A program made the position numbers and the translations under genes. Of a DNA stretch of 64,000 nucleotides, positions 25,354-34,927 are shown in pieces (the stretch's first letter is position 1; the number at the start of each line of letters is the position of its first letter). The notes beneath the pieces are model-generated. The model ran no database searches. It was not told where the DNA came from and worked only from the letters and a program-made list of their open reading frames with translations. Location: assembly GCA_937996705.1 (NCBI GenBank), contig CALKUQ010000019.1:62001-126000 (forward strand). The letters run 5' to 3'. The stretch is from an uncultured Chlamydiae bacterium (GTDB lineage: Bacteria > Chlamydiota > Chlamydiia > Chlamydiales > 2-12-FULL-49-11).

Positions 25354-26190
25354 CTATTTTCCACGCCAACCGAGTTTAGAGCGGAGGGTTGAGTAAAATG
25401 TGTGTCGCTTATGGAAAGAGATCAGTCGAAATGTTTTCGAGCTTAATGAAAGGGTTATGACCTCTTGGTAGTGAATAGGAAAGGATGTAAAGCCGTCTGT
25501 AATTCCTTGGATAGCGCCGTGGTGGCTAAGATATTGAATAGAGATTTTACTTTCTGGAGGGATGACCATGGGCCTGCTAGTAAGGGTGTGCGGGCAGATA
25601 GGAGTGATTACAAACGCTTTTAGGTGAGGATCGAGAATAGGGCCCCCAGCAGCAAGAGAATAGGCTGTTGATCCCGTCGGAGTTGCAATGATTAGTCCAT
25701 CAGAATTAAAGGTGTTAAAGTATTTATCGTTGATATGAACTTCCAGGAGTATCATATTTTTGATAGTATTTCTGTGCAGCGCGAATTCATTGACAGCTAA
25801 GAACGATTCTCCCGTTGGGGAAAATCCTTCCAACATAATGCGTTCATCGACTGTATAATTTCCCTCAATAAGGTCTTTGAGATAGAGTTCAAAGCTTTCC
25901 ATTCTAACATCAGCCATAAAGCCAAGATTCCCAAGGTTCACTGAGGTAAATAGAGCAGATTCATTTTTGCTGTATTTTTGTTTAAAAGCTAGCAGAGTCC
26001 CATCTCCTCCAAGTGTTATATAAATATCAATAAGAGTGGATGAGGTTATTCGAGGCAGTTCTTCAAGTCCTTTATAGCTATCATCAAGAAAGACATTAAA
26101 GCCATGTTTAGTAAAGATCTCTGCTATGGGTTTTATAAACTGGGGAGCAAGAGCTTTGGATGCGCTAGGACAAATTCCGATGTTTTTCAT
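25354..26190 (-). CDS. nadK: NAD kinase (NadK/PpnK)
   Basis: Makes NADP from NAD and ATP. The 278-residue protein has the GGDGT motif (ITLGGDGTLLAF), LGNLGFMAD, the VNEFALHR region and the NAD-binding SDGLIIATPTGSTAYSLAAGGPI. The start overlaps the dxs 3' end by 26 bases, so it is the last gene of xseA-xseB-dxs-nadK. Confidence 0.95.
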   Translation of the reverse strand: MKNIGICPSASKALAPQFIKPIAEIFTKHGFNVFLDDSYKGLEELPRITSSTLIDIYITLGGDGTLLAFKQKYSKNESALFTSVNLGNLGFMADVRMESFELYLKDLIEGNYTVDERIMLEGFSPTGESFLAVNEFALHRNTIKNMILLEVHINDKYFNTFNSDGLIIATPTGSTAYSLAAGGPILDPHLKAFVITPICPHTLTSRPMVIPPESKISIQYLSHHGAIQGITDGFTSFPIHYQEVITLSLSSKTFRLISFHKRHTFYSTLRSKLGWRGK

Positions 26191-27934
26191 ACGCTCTTAA
26201 GGGTTGTTTTAATGAAAATCTTTCTAAAATTTGGGCTGCAATTTTTAAGGGTGTGAGGCCTACTGTCTCCATAAGTTCTTCGTAAGAGCCTTGCTCAATG
26301 AATTGATCGGGTATGCCAAAATTTTGTACTTGGATATTTGTAAACCCGCTTTGTGCTAGGAAAGAGTTTATAGCCATGCCAAGACCTGTAGTAATAGAAT
26401 GTTCTTCTATTGTAACAAAATAGCGATGATCCATCATGAGGGTAAAAAGTAGGGAAGTATCAAGCGGTTTTATAAAAATGGGATCAACAACACTTGCTTC
26501 AATCTCATATTCGAGCAAGATCTTGCAGACATCTGCGGCGACTGTACACATGTGTCCAAGAGCTATCAAAACAATCTCTTTTCCTTTTACTAGAATTTCC
26601 CCTTTTCCAAGGGGGCGTTGAATCGCCTTTCTCGCAGTTTCATTTGTCTGCATATTAGGATAGCGAATAGCGACGGTTCTCTCCCAATGAAAAGCAGATT
26701 CTAAAAGGTCTTTTAAAAGATCTCCGTTTCTTGGTTGTGCAATTACCATATTCGGCATTGCATAAAGGAATCCGATGTCAAAAACACCATGATGGGTGGT
26801 CCCGTCGCTTGGAGAGAGGCCGCCTCTGTCAAGGGCAAAGACAACGGGTAGATTTTGAAGGCATACATCTTGAAATAAATTATCAAGAGCCCTTTGAAAA
26901 AAAGTTGCATATACGCAGCAGAATACTTTCAGATTACCACCGTAAGCTAAGCCTCCGGCAAATGTAACTGCATGGCCCTCAGCTATCCCAACATCAAAAC
27001 ATCGCTCTGGAAATTTTTTCATAAAAGAGTCTAAGCACGATCCTGCGCTCATTGCAGGGGTAATAGCAACAACGGAAGAATCGGTTTCAGCCATTGTTAA
27101 TAGATGCTTCCCAAAAATTTTGGGAAAGGTCGGTTTAGAGGGGGTGGGAGCATAAATGGGTTTTACCCCGTGGTAGCCGATAGGATCTTTCACAGCCTCT
27201 TCGATTCCAAAACCCTTTATGGTAAAAGCGTGGAGTACTACAGGCCCCCCTTGCAATTTCGCTTTTCGTAGGGCGAAAATCAACTTTTCCAGGTCATGTC
27301 CATCAACCGGACCTATGTAATTAAAGTTGAATTGCTTAAAAAACTCCTCTCCCTTTTCCTCTCCTAAAATGTGGTTATGAATCGTTCCAACCCCATGGGA
27401 GATTGCCATTGCATTGTCATTTAGAATAAGGATGAATTTTTGTAGATGTTTGGGTATGTGATTAAGCGCCTCAAGAGTAAGGCCGCAAGCAAGGGGGGCA
27501 TCGCTTATAATAGGAATCACATACTCAGACCCCCCATTAAGATCACGGCTAGTAGCAACCCCTAATGCGAGGGAAAGACCTGTTCCTGCATGACCTGCAT
27601 AGAAATGATCATGAACCGATTCTTCAGGATTTGCAAATCCTGAAAGTCCTTGAAACATGCGGATGGTTGAGAAAAGATCTTTTCTTCCTGTAATAATTTT
27701 ATGTGCATAGGTCTGATGGCTTGTATCAAAAATCAATTTATCGAAGGGGGAGTCAAATACGTAGTGAAGGGCAAGTGTCAGTTCGACGCTACCTAAATTT
27801 GAGGAAAGGTGACCGCCATTTGCTTCCATAACGGATACAATTTTTGCCCGAATCTCGGCAGCAAGGAGCTTGAGCTCTGCAATGGAGAGGGCTTTAAGGT
27901 CAAAAGGTGAAGAAATATTAGTTAAGATGCTCAT
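26165..27934 (-). CDS. dxs: 1-deoxy-D-xylulose-5-phosphate synthase (Dxs)
   Basis: First step of the MEP isoprenoid pathway, thiamine-diphosphate dependent. The product is used by IspA, encoded at 45.7 kb. Regions seen are NGGHLSSNLGSVELTLALHYVF, HAGTGLSLALGVA, EGHAVTFAGGLAYGG and DRGGLSPSDGTTHHGVFD. The usual ThDP/Mg motif GDGAxTGG reads SDAPLACG here; the Asp and the later LNDN are kept. From the ATG at 27934 the protein has 589 residues, shorter than typical (~620-640). This start overlaps the xseB stop by 17 bases and has AAGAG upstream. Confidence 0.93.
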   Translation of the reverse strand: MSILTNISSPFDLKALSIAELKLLAAEIRAKIVSVMEANGGHLSSNLGSVELTLALHYVFDSPFDKLIFDTSHQTYAHKIITGRKDLFSTIRMFQGLSGFANPEESVHDHFYAGHAGTGLSLALGVATSRDLNGGSEYVIPIISDAPLACGLTLEALNHIPKHLQKFILILNDNAMAISHGVGTIHNHILGEEKGEEFFKQFNFNYIGPVDGHDLEKLIFALRKAKLQGGPVVLHAFTIKGFGIEEAVKDPIGYHGVKPIYAPTPSKPTFPKIFGKHLLTMAETDSSVVAITPAMSAGSCLDSFMKKFPERCFDVGIAEGHAVTFAGGLAYGGNLKVFCCVYATFFQRALDNLFQDVCLQNLPVVFALDRGGLSPSDGTTHHGVFDIGFLYAMPNMVIAQPRNGDLLKDLLESAFHWERTVAIRYPNMQTNETARKAIQRPLGKGEILVKGKEIVLIALGHMCTVAADVCKILLEYEIEASVVDPIFIKPLDTSLLFTLMMDHRYFVTIEEHSITTGLGMAINSFLAQSGFTNIQVQNFGIPDQFIEQGSYEELMETVGLTPLKIAAQILERFSLKQPLRAYEKHRNLS

Positions 27935-28205
27935 CTCTTGTAAGAACTTGATCTGTGTTTGGGGCAAAATCTTTTGTTAGAGGCTGACTTTCAGCATCAA
28001 GTAAAATGGAGCCTTCACGGTTTTTAGTTAAAATTTGAATTTTAGTCTCAGCTTCACTTAATTTTTTAGAGCAAAGCGCAATGAGTTTATCTGCTTCATC
28101 ATAGTAAGCAAGGGCAGTGTCTAGCGAAACATCGCTTTTCGTCATTTTTTCAAGAATTTCTTCTAGTTTGGAATAAGCATCTTCAAACGATTGATTTTTG
28201 CTCAT
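27918..28205 (-). CDS. xseB: Exodeoxyribonuclease VII small subunit (XseB)
   Basis: A 95-residue helical subunit that binds several-fold to XseA. The motif FEDAYSKLEEILEKM...VSLDTALAYYDEADKLI is typical. The C-terminal extension (after ~70) is longer than usual and carries no recognised motif. It overlaps xseA by 23 bases and dxs by 17. Confidence 0.92.
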   Translation of the reverse strand: MSKNQSFEDAYSKLEEILEKMTKSDVSLDTALAYYDEADKLIALCSKKLSEAETKIQILTKNREGSILLDAESQPLTKDFAPNTDQVLTRDEHLN

Positions 28206-29463
28206 GATGAATTTTTACCTCTGTTGTAGTTGTGGTTACCTCGCCATCAAAAAAGAGGAGAGAAATTTTTTCGGGTACTGATATATCTTGTGCTCTAATA
28301 ATAGCCGAATCTTTGTTTTCTCGGAAGCAAATGCAATACCCTTTTTTTAAAGTAGTTTTTGGGTGGATCGCATAGAGGTGGTCGGTGAGTGATTTTAGGG
28401 CAGTTTTCTTTTTTAAAATCACTTGATTAATCCCTACAAGTTGTTTTTTAAGACCCTGAAGTCTAGCTTTTTGTAAGGATATTTGTCTTGAGGGAAGGAG
28501 TCCTTCAAGATGTTGACGCTTTGCTTTTAGATTGTTTTTTAACCGAGCAAAATAGTTTCGATACTTCTCTTCTAAATTTTCCTTTGCATCGTCTGTTTTT
28601 TGGTAAGAAATTTCTAAAAGATGGGTTAACTTGCTTGCCAGAGCGTTTTTTGTTCTGTTTAGCTCTGAAACCATAGTGGAGCTTTCTTTTGAGACAAGTT
28701 CTGCTGCAGCAGAGGGGGTAGGAGCTCTAAGATCTGCTACAAAATCTGCAATAGAAAAATCAGTTTCGTGTCCCACAGCAGATATAATCGGTATTTTAGA
28801 GCGATAAATTGCATCGGCGACACAACGTTCATTAAACGGCCAAAGATCTTCTAAGGAGCCGCCCCCCCTCCCTACAATCAACACATCTGCTAGTTTGTGA
28901 GTGTTGAAATCATCAATTGCTTTTGCAATCTCTTGCGCAGCCCCTTCCCCTTGGACTTTTACAGGATTGAGAATGAGGTTAAATGAGTGAAGTCTTCTTT
29001 TTAAGACGTTTAAAATATCTTGTATTACAGCTCCGGTTGGGCTTGTTACAACTCCAATTCGCTTAGGAAATGCAGGAATAGGTTTTCTCCTAGAGGGATC
29101 GAAGTAGCCAAGTTCTTTTAAAGTGAGTTTTAATTGATGCAATTTAACTAAAAGATCACCGAGCCCGTCAAAATGCAGAGACCTAACAATGATTTGATAA
29201 CCCCCTTTGGGAGGATAGACGGAAAGTTCTCCTGAGACAATCACTTGATCGCCATCTCTGGGGGCTCTTTCTAAAGATTTCGCAGAACCTGCAAAGAGGA
29301 CCGCTGAAATTTGAGAGGAGGCATCTTTTAAAGAAAAGTAAATATGACCGGAGGCCTGCTTTCTTAAAGAAGTTACTTCCCCTTTGACTTTAATCAAATG
29401 GAAAGCACTCTCAAGATTTTTTTTTATTTCGTGGGTGATCTCACTTACAGTATAAATTGACAT
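28183..29463 (-). CDS. xseA: Exodeoxyribonuclease VII large subunit (XseA)
   Basis: Processive single-strand exonuclease subunit, 426 residues: an N-terminal OB-fold (VKGEVTSLRKQASGHIYFSLKD), the catalytic domain with IGVVTSPTGAVIQDIL, VGRGGGSLEDLWPFNE and GHETDFSIADFVADLRAPTPSAAAEL, then a long coiled-coil (~265-370). First gene of the minus-strand unit; its start codon overlaps the -35 element of the divergent tpiA promoter. Confidence 0.95.
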   Translation of the reverse strand: MSIYTVSEITHEIKKNLESAFHLIKVKGEVTSLRKQASGHIYFSLKDASSQISAVLFAGSAKSLERAPRDGDQVIVSGELSVYPPKGGYQIIVRSLHFDGLGDLLVKLHQLKLTLKELGYFDPSRRKPIPAFPKRIGVVTSPTGAVIQDILNVLKRRLHSFNLILNPVKVQGEGAAQEIAKAIDDFNTHKLADVLIVGRGGGSLEDLWPFNERCVADAIYRSKIPIISAVGHETDFSIADFVADLRAPTPSAAAELVSKESSTMVSELNRTKNALASKLTHLLEISYQKTDDAKENLEEKYRNYFARLKNNLKAKRQHLEGLLPSRQISLQKARLQGLKKQLVGINQVILKKKTALKSLTDHLYAIHPKTTLKKGYCICFRENKDSAIIRAQDISVPEKISLLFFDGEVTTTTTEVKIHHEQKSIV

Positions 29464-29486
29464 AGAGTATCATTTTATGCGATAAT
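29457..29486 (+). promoter_or_regulatory. Promoter of tpiA, predicted to give a near-leaderless mRNA
   Basis: A perfect TTGACA (29457-29462), an 18-base spacer and GATAAT (29481-29486) end only eight bases before the tpiA ATG at 29495. The expected transcription start is about two bases before the ATG, and no SD is present in GGCCTTTT. The -35 element also covers the xseA start codon. Confidence 0.65.
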
Positions 29487-29494
29487 GGCCTTTT

Positions 29495-30214
29495 ATGGGA
29501 AAGATTTTAGTAGCAAATTGGAAAATGAGCTTCAAAAGCTCTCTGGAAGCGCTTCATTTTTTAAGAGACCTTCCTTCTTGTCACGAAAAAGACGTAAGAA
29601 TCGCCCCCCCGTTTACTTTAATTCGAGAGATGACAGGAAACGCTCAAAGAATTCGAATAGGTGCTCAGAACATGCATCCCTACGCTGAGGGAGCATTTAC
29701 AGGCGAAATCTCCGCAATGATGTTAAAAGAGGCAGGTGCTGATTTTGTCGTTCTAGGTCACTCAGAGAGAAGACATTTACTTGGTGAGACAAACGAATTT
29801 ATTCAAGGAAAGGTAGATAGAGCAATTGCTTCGGGTCTCTCTTTTATCCTTTGCGTTGGAGAGACGGAAGAACAGCGTGAGTTAGATGAGACTTTTGATG
29901 TGATTTCCAATCAATTAGAGAGCGCCTTTGCAGATGTAGACATTGATCAATTAATTGAGTGCGGCACTTTGATTGCTTACGAGCCCGTTTGGGCAATAGG
30001 GACAGGGAAAAGCGCTGAAATTTCAGAGATCACAAAAGTGCATAAGTTTATTAAAGAAAAATATTCGTTGCCTGTTCTTTATGGAGGATCGGTCAACTTG
30101 GAAAATTTTAGAATATTGATTCAATCGGACTCTATTGATGGAGTCTTAGTTGGAGCTGCCTCACAGGGAGCTGCAACATTTGGACAAATGATACAACTAC
30201 TACCAGAAGGTTAA
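29495..30214 (+). CDS. tpiA: Triosephosphate isomerase (TpiA)
   Basis: Interconverts DHAP and glyceraldehyde-3-phosphate, the latter a substrate of Dxs. The 239-residue barrel has NWKMS, catalytic His in LGHSERR, catalytic Glu in YEPVWAIGTG, YGGSVN and DGVLVGAAS. The promoter is so close that the mRNA may lack a usable leader. Followed by secG after two bases. Confidence 0.96.
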   Translation: MGKILVANWKMSFKSSLEALHFLRDLPSCHEKDVRIAPPFTLIREMTGNAQRIRIGAQNMHPYAEGAFTGEISAMMLKEAGADFVVLGHSERRHLLGETNEFIQGKVDRAIASGLSFILCVGETEEQRELDETFDVISNQLESAFADVDIDQLIECGTLIAYEPVWAIGTGKSAEISEITKVHKFIKEKYSLPVLYGGSVNLENFRILIQSDSIDGVLVGAASQGAATFGQMIQLLPEG

Positions 30215-30216
30215 TA

Positions 30217-30504
30217 ATGATCGTTTTATTTTATCTAGCAATCGTCGCATTTTTTCTTTTATGCATTACCCTATCATTTTTGATTCTGATCCAAGAGAGC
30301 AAAAGCCTAGGTTTTGGAGCCTCATTTGGGGGAGACGTAGGAGGTTCATTATTTGGAACATCCACACCTCAAGTTCTGAAAAAAATCACAACATGGATGA
30401 TTGTCATCTTTTTTGCAGGTTGCCTGGTCCTCTCATATTGGTCTGCAGGAATCACTCAAACAGCCTCAACTGGAGCTACATTCATTGAAGAGGTTGTGCA
30501 GTGA
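30217..30504 (+). CDS. secG: Preprotein translocase subunit SecG
   Basis: A 95-residue protein with two hydrophobic helices (about 5-22 and 53-72) and the family motif LILIQESKSLGFGASFG between them. Part of SecYEG in the inner membrane. Coupled to tpiA (2-base gap) and def (GTGA overlap). Confidence 0.9.
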   Translation: MIVLFYLAIVAFFLLCITLSFLILIQESKSLGFGASFGGDVGGSLFGTSTPQVLKKITTWMIVIFFAGCLVLSYWSAGITQTASTGATFIEEVVQ

Positions 30505-31034
30505 TTCAAAAGTTGCGCTACATCGGTGATAAAATTCTTCGCCAAAAATGTGAGCCTGTTACAGAGATTACCCCTGAAATTCTTAAAATTGCCGAAGAAC
30601 TTATAGAAACCATGCAAGCGCATAACGGGCTCGGACTTGCAGCCCCTCAGATAGGTTATAACCTTAGAATGTTTGCGATTCAGATTTCTGATGAGGTTGA
30701 TGAAGAAAATTACCCAATTGATGCAGACCCTCAAGTGCTGATAAATCCAATTATTACCCGGGCATCGAGAGAAAATGTCTTTCTTTCAGAAGGGTGCTTA
30801 TCTATTCCAGGACTTCATCAAAAAGTCCTCAGGCCAGAGATTATCGACATTGAAGCGATGGACATTCATGGAAATAGGATCATTGAAACAGGGTTAAAGA
30901 ATTGGCGTGGTAGATGTATCCAGCACGAGTATGATCACTTAGAAGGTATTCTGTTTGTAGACAGACTTGCAAGAAAGCTTAAAAAAGAGATCGAAGTTAA
31001 GTTAAAAGAGATTGAAGCTCAATTTAACTCTTAG
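30501..31034 (+). CDS. def: Peptide deformylase (Def)
   Basis: Removes the formyl group from nascent proteins. The 177-residue metalloenzyme has all three motifs: GLGLAAPQIG, EGCLSIPG (Cys metal ligand) and QHEYDHLEGILF (two His and Glu). The start is GTG overlapping the secG stop. The last gene of tpiA-secG-def; convergent with the LptD-like gene. Confidence 0.96.
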   Translation: MIQKLRYIGDKILRQKCEPVTEITPEILKIAEELIETMQAHNGLGLAAPQIGYNLRMFAIQISDEVDEENYPIDADPQVLINPIITRASRENVFLSEGCLSIPGLHQKVLRPEIIDIEAMDIHGNRIIETGLKNWRGRCIQHEYDHLEGILFVDRLARKLKKEIEVKLKEIEAQFNS

Positions 31035-31098
31035 AGTCTTTTTAAAAGGTCTTTTAAGTAAAGTCTTTAACGGCCGTAATCTTTTCATTAACAAAGCG

Positions 31099-33177
31099 CT
31101 ATAAAAGTGTTACTTCAAAAGATACTTGATTCGACCTTACAGTCCTCGCATAAGAGAGCTTGAGGCGCCAGGTGTTGCTGATTGTTGTATAGAGATCTAC
31201 TTTTGATTCGTGGTAGAACGGCTCTAACGGCCTCCAACCAAGGTGGTTTTGCACTTGTAGGGACCAAAGCGGAGCAAGTCTTACTTCCCATCTTGTGAAA
31301 AAAGTAGTTCTTTCATCGGAAAGGGGAGAATTTAAAAGTTCCTGATTTGAGTGAGCATCATCGAGCATGTAATTAGAAAAGACGTCTTTTCTCCATTCAA
31401 ATTTATTTCGGTGTCGTAGCTCAAGAGAGGCAGCAAAATATTCATTTAGGGTCCAAGATAGGGACGCATTTGCGTGATCGTAGGTGTTTTCTTGAAAATT
31501 CCAGCCAAAATTTGTTTGAAAAGAGAGTTTGGGAAAATTCCAGGCTAAATCAAGAAAGCCTTTGGGGAATGTCGTTGATAAATTTTTTGCATTGAAAAAG
31601 TTGTAGGCGTAAAGGTCGGCTGAGAAACCAGGAATCGTTGAAAATTCGCCATTCTGAAAGAACGAATTTTTCATCCCCAACTTCATTTGATTTATGTTGT
31701 GGTAGCCGTCTTGAATGCCAAAGATGAAGATATCATTAGATTTTCTTGCATTAGAGAAACCTTGAAATTCAACGTATGGTTTGACCGCATGCTGGAACGT
31801 CTGGTAATTTTTTTCTAAGGTGGTGTGAGAGGAGATGTCATAATGAAAAAGGGCTTGAAGGGGACGCTCCTCATCTTTTCCGTTGGAGTAGGCGATTCCT
31901 TTAAATCCAAGTTTGGGCGTGATATGGAGAAAGCCTAGCTTTACAGGTCTTGTAATGGCTTGAGAGGTCTCAATTCTTCCTGAGCGAAAATCTCTTATAT
32001 TATTTGGAAGGGAATTGGCATAAGAGTAATCAAGATAACCAAATTTGAAATAGTTTTCAAAAATCGCCCCTATCTTTGGAATTACGTAAGGCTTTACAGC
32101 AATTTTTAGAGTAGGAAGTTCCTGCTTAAAGCCCTGGAATGAATTGATTTTTGGTCTGATATAAAGCGAGGTAAACGCTTGGTCGTATCTCCCTTTAATA
32201 AAGCCTTCAGTCCTTTCGAGGGTTTTTAATTCAAAGAGAGAGGTGTGAAAATCTGAGCGCATGTTTCTGTCGCTCAATGCATCCCACCTTCCAAAGGTCT
32301 CGATTTTTTTGTCATCGCTCATTCCGTCAAAAGAGCCCTGTATGCGATAGCGGGACTGAAATTTAGTAGGCTCGTTATCGTTAAAGAACGTGTCGTAAGC
32401 ATAAAAATTTCTAGAGGCGAATTTGAAGTTTTTTTCAGGAGCCTGATAATCAAGGTCAATTGCAGAGGCAGCTCCCCTAGGGATATAAAACTTATAATCT
32501 TTTGCAGCTGTGCGTAAAGCTCCTCTCCAATGAACTTTTAGATCATCCCCTTCGAAAACTCGATATTGCAAGACAAATAGGGGGCCTTGTCCTTTTTCCC
32601 AAAGAGCCTTGTAGGAGACAGCAGAATCTTCTTCAAACTTCTTATTCACGGTTTTTGAATAAGAAGGGTAGTAAAGAACAGGTGTGTTATAAGCGGAAAC
32701 CGTAATTCCTTTGGCAGTTGCTTTGTACTCCTCATTCATTGAAACGGTTTTCGCTTTAATTCGAATGGGAGCCTCTTTATTATGCGAAGTAGTTAAATGG
32801 GCTTTATCAATTGTAAGTGTACCGTCTTGATTGAATACAATTTTTTCTCCAGAGGTGAAAATTTTTTCAGCAGAGCAAATTCCATTTTCTAAAACCCCTT
32901 GCTTTGTGGAGAAATTATATGAGAGGGCGTCGCCCACAAGAAACTTTTTCCCATAGACTAAAAATAGACTCTCTCTTGCTGTTAAAATCTTCTCCCCGTT
33001 TACTTCTCTCAGCTCAAAATTTTTCGCTTGAATTCTCATCTTGCTCGATTCAATAACGCCACCTTTACTACAGGTTAAAACGCCATCTTTATACACAGGA
33101 TCAGTGACTTCAATTTTTAGCTCCTCTCCGAAAAGGGAGAAGCAACAGAGTAGAATAGGTACAAGGTTTTTTCGCAT
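31099..33177 (-). CDS. LptD/OstA-like outer membrane protein
   Basis: A large (~692-residue) outer-membrane protein. After a signal peptide (MRKNLVPILLCCFSLFGEE) comes an OstA-like jellyroll (~residues 20-170: ILTARESLFLVYGKKFLVGDALSYNF, VPVLYYPSYS-like region), then a long beta-barrel rich in alternating aromatic residues to the C-terminus. Similarity is to the chlamydial LptD candidate that delivers LPS to the cell surface. ATG at 33177 is preferred to a TTG at 33213 because it gives a compact signal peptide. Last gene of a long co-oriented series. Confidence 0.75.
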   Translation of the reverse strand: MRKNLVPILLCCFSLFGEELKIEVTDPVYKDGVLTCSKGGVIESSKMRIQAKNFELREVNGEKILTARESLFLVYGKKFLVGDALSYNFSTKQGVLENGICSAEKIFTSGEKIVFNQDGTLTIDKAHLTTSHNKEAPIRIKAKTVSMNEEYKATAKGITVSAYNTPVLYYPSYSKTVNKKFEEDSAVSYKALWEKGQGPLFVLQYRVFEGDDLKVHWRGALRTAAKDYKFYIPRGAASAIDLDYQAPEKNFKFASRNFYAYDTFFNDNEPTKFQSRYRIQGSFDGMSDDKKIETFGRWDALSDRNMRSDFHTSLFELKTLERTEGFIKGRYDQAFTSLYIRPKINSFQGFKQELPTLKIAVKPYVIPKIGAIFENYFKFGYLDYSYANSLPNNIRDFRSGRIETSQAITRPVKLGFLHITPKLGFKGIAYSNGKDEERPLQALFHYDISSHTTLEKNYQTFQHAVKPYVEFQGFSNARKSNDIFIFGIQDGYHNINQMKLGMKNSFFQNGEFSTIPGFSADLYAYNFFNAKNLSTTFPKGFLDLAWNFPKLSFQTNFGWNFQENTYDHANASLSWTLNEYFAASLELRHRNKFEWRKDVFSNYMLDDAHSNQELLNSPLSDERTTFFTRWEVRLAPLWSLQVQNHLGWRPLEPFYHESKVDLYTTISNTWRLKLSYARTVRSNQVSFEVTLL

Positions 33178-33216
33178 ACAAAAGAGAGTACAAATTCTCT
33201 CTAATAAATTCAAGAA

Positions 33217-34905
33217 TTAATGGATAGATTTTAGCAGAAGGCCAGCAAACGCGTAGCGGTTTTTGCTGTGACCATCGCGTAAAGACTCAAGAAGAAACTC
33301 AATTCCTTCAAGTTCGTGATTTGATGCGAGTGCATCAAAGGATTCAATAAAGAGCCCACTAATTTCTTCCGGGGAGAGGGAGTGATCACTATTGTGTTTC
33401 CCTCCCTTCGTGCCCCCTTCAAGCATGGGCCTGAATTCAATCATTTGGGTATTTTTTTGATGGGAAAGCCATTTGATAAATTCCGTACGATAAAACTCAT
33501 TGATGTGCATTCTATAGAGAGCTAGCTTGCAGTAACTTCTTAGAAGTGGGTGCTCGATTGCATACGCCTTTTCAATAAGGAGATTCTTTGTCTCATCGCT
33601 TGACTCATTTTCTAGAAGCCTCACGAGAAGGGGGAGAAGTTTTGTTTGTTTGCTCTGCATCAGAGTTTTTGCTATCGTGAGAAACGATTTATTTGGAAGT
33701 TCAAGAGATTTTGAAAGAATTTCCTCTTGGAAGTGAAGAGAAATCGCCTTTAAGTTGTTTTTCTGATCTTTGTTCCTGAGAGTACTCGGAGAGACTTTTT
33801 TCCAGGCTATAAAGGCATGTCCGGCAGAACTATGGGGTGAAAATCCTGTTATTTCAATATTAGCATCCAAGATGGAAAGTATGTGGGGAAGGGCTTTGCT
33901 GCTTTTTCTATGCAAGAGGGCTAGGGTTGCATTTAAAACGACATTTGGCTCTTTGCTCAAAAGAAGTTCTTCTAAGACGGGATCGCTTTCAGGAACTTCT
34001 CCTAAAAAATAGATGGCAAAAAGATTTCCTTTTCTTGCAAGCTGATAGATCTCTTGCTTCGCTTGAGAATCGCCGAGTCGAAACAGTGAGGTGAGGGCAG
34101 CGAGTTTTGTTTCTGGAAACGGCGATGTTGAGGCTACAGTTTTTAGCCCCTCTACAGAGTGCAAATCTTTCAGGTGGCCTAGAGCAAAAGAGGCTGCTTC
34201 TTTAATCAGAGGATCGCTGTGGGTAAGGCTCGAGCGAATATTTAATAAGAGGTCATCTCTTTGGTATAGAGCCGAGTATAAAATAGCAGTGATTCTAACA
34301 GCAGGATCTTTGTCGTTAATCAGTTGTTTGAGGATTTGAATTGCTTCAAAGGATCCGTGAATTGCGTAGAGTTCGACAAAAAGTGGTCTTGCCTGGGGAG
34401 GGAGGAGGTTGATTAATGATTCAACTTGCCCGAGAGAATTATAGGTTTTTCTATGAATGAGGTAAAAAAGGGTCTCAAACCTAATTTGTAAATAATTGGA
34501 ACGTAATCCAATAGAGATGAGTTCATCGCTTTTATCTTCGTGAAGAGTGCTTAAAATCTGGAGAGCTGCTGCTTGAACTTCAGGATAAGGGCTTTTAATT
34601 GCAGTATCTAAAAACGAAATAAAGGAGTTGCTTGATCCTGAAAGTGAGATGCCAAAAAGAGTTAGGAGTTGGTCATCAGGATTTGGACTTGAGCTACCTA
34701 TTTCAAGAAGGGTAAGACACATCTGCTCAAGAATTTCAAAGTCGTGTTTTTTTTCGAATTTATAGATGGCAAGGTATTCAGTAATTGCTTGCTCAACTTC
34801 TCTGATGCTCATTAAGTAGAGGACATGGCGCTTGTCTGGAACGGGACTTTCTGCACTTAACTGCGAAGCAAGTCCCGCTAGGAGTATAAAAAAAAAGAGT
34901 CTCAT
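33217..34905 (-). CDS. Exported HEAT-repeat protein
   Basis: A 562-residue protein with a signal peptide (MRLFFFILLAGLASQLSA). A long array of alpha-helical HEAT-like repeats follows, with units such as DPAVRITAILYSALY, DPLIKEAASFALGHLKDL and FPETKLAALTSLFRLGD. Such solenoids bind proteins; here it is expected in the periplasm. It sits between the DUF3604-like and LptD-like genes with short gaps (22 and 39 bases), so a role in envelope assembly is a reasonable inference. No catalytic motif seen. Confidence 0.75.
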   Translation of the reverse strand: MRLFFFILLAGLASQLSAESPVPDKRHVLYLMSIREVEQAITEYLAIYKFEKKHDFEILEQMCLTLLEIGSSSPNPDDQLLTLFGISLSGSSNSFISFLDTAIKSPYPEVQAAALQILSTLHEDKSDELISIGLRSNYLQIRFETLFYLIHRKTYNSLGQVESLINLLPPQARPLFVELYAIHGSFEAIQILKQLINDKDPAVRITAILYSALYQRDDLLLNIRSSLTHSDPLIKEAASFALGHLKDLHSVEGLKTVASTSPFPETKLAALTSLFRLGDSQAKQEIYQLARKGNLFAIYFLGEVPESDPVLEELLLSKEPNVVLNATLALLHRKSSKALPHILSILDANIEITGFSPHSSAGHAFIAWKKVSPSTLRNKDQKNNLKAISLHFQEEILSKSLELPNKSFLTIAKTLMQSKQTKLLPLLVRLLENESSDETKNLLIEKAYAIEHPLLRSYCKLALYRMHINEFYRTEFIKWLSHQKNTQMIEFRPMLEGGTKGGKHNSDHSLSPEEISGLFIESFDALASNHELEGIEFLLESLRDGHSKNRYAFAGLLLKSIH

Positions 34906-34927
34906 AAACTAAGATATATAGCTTAGC

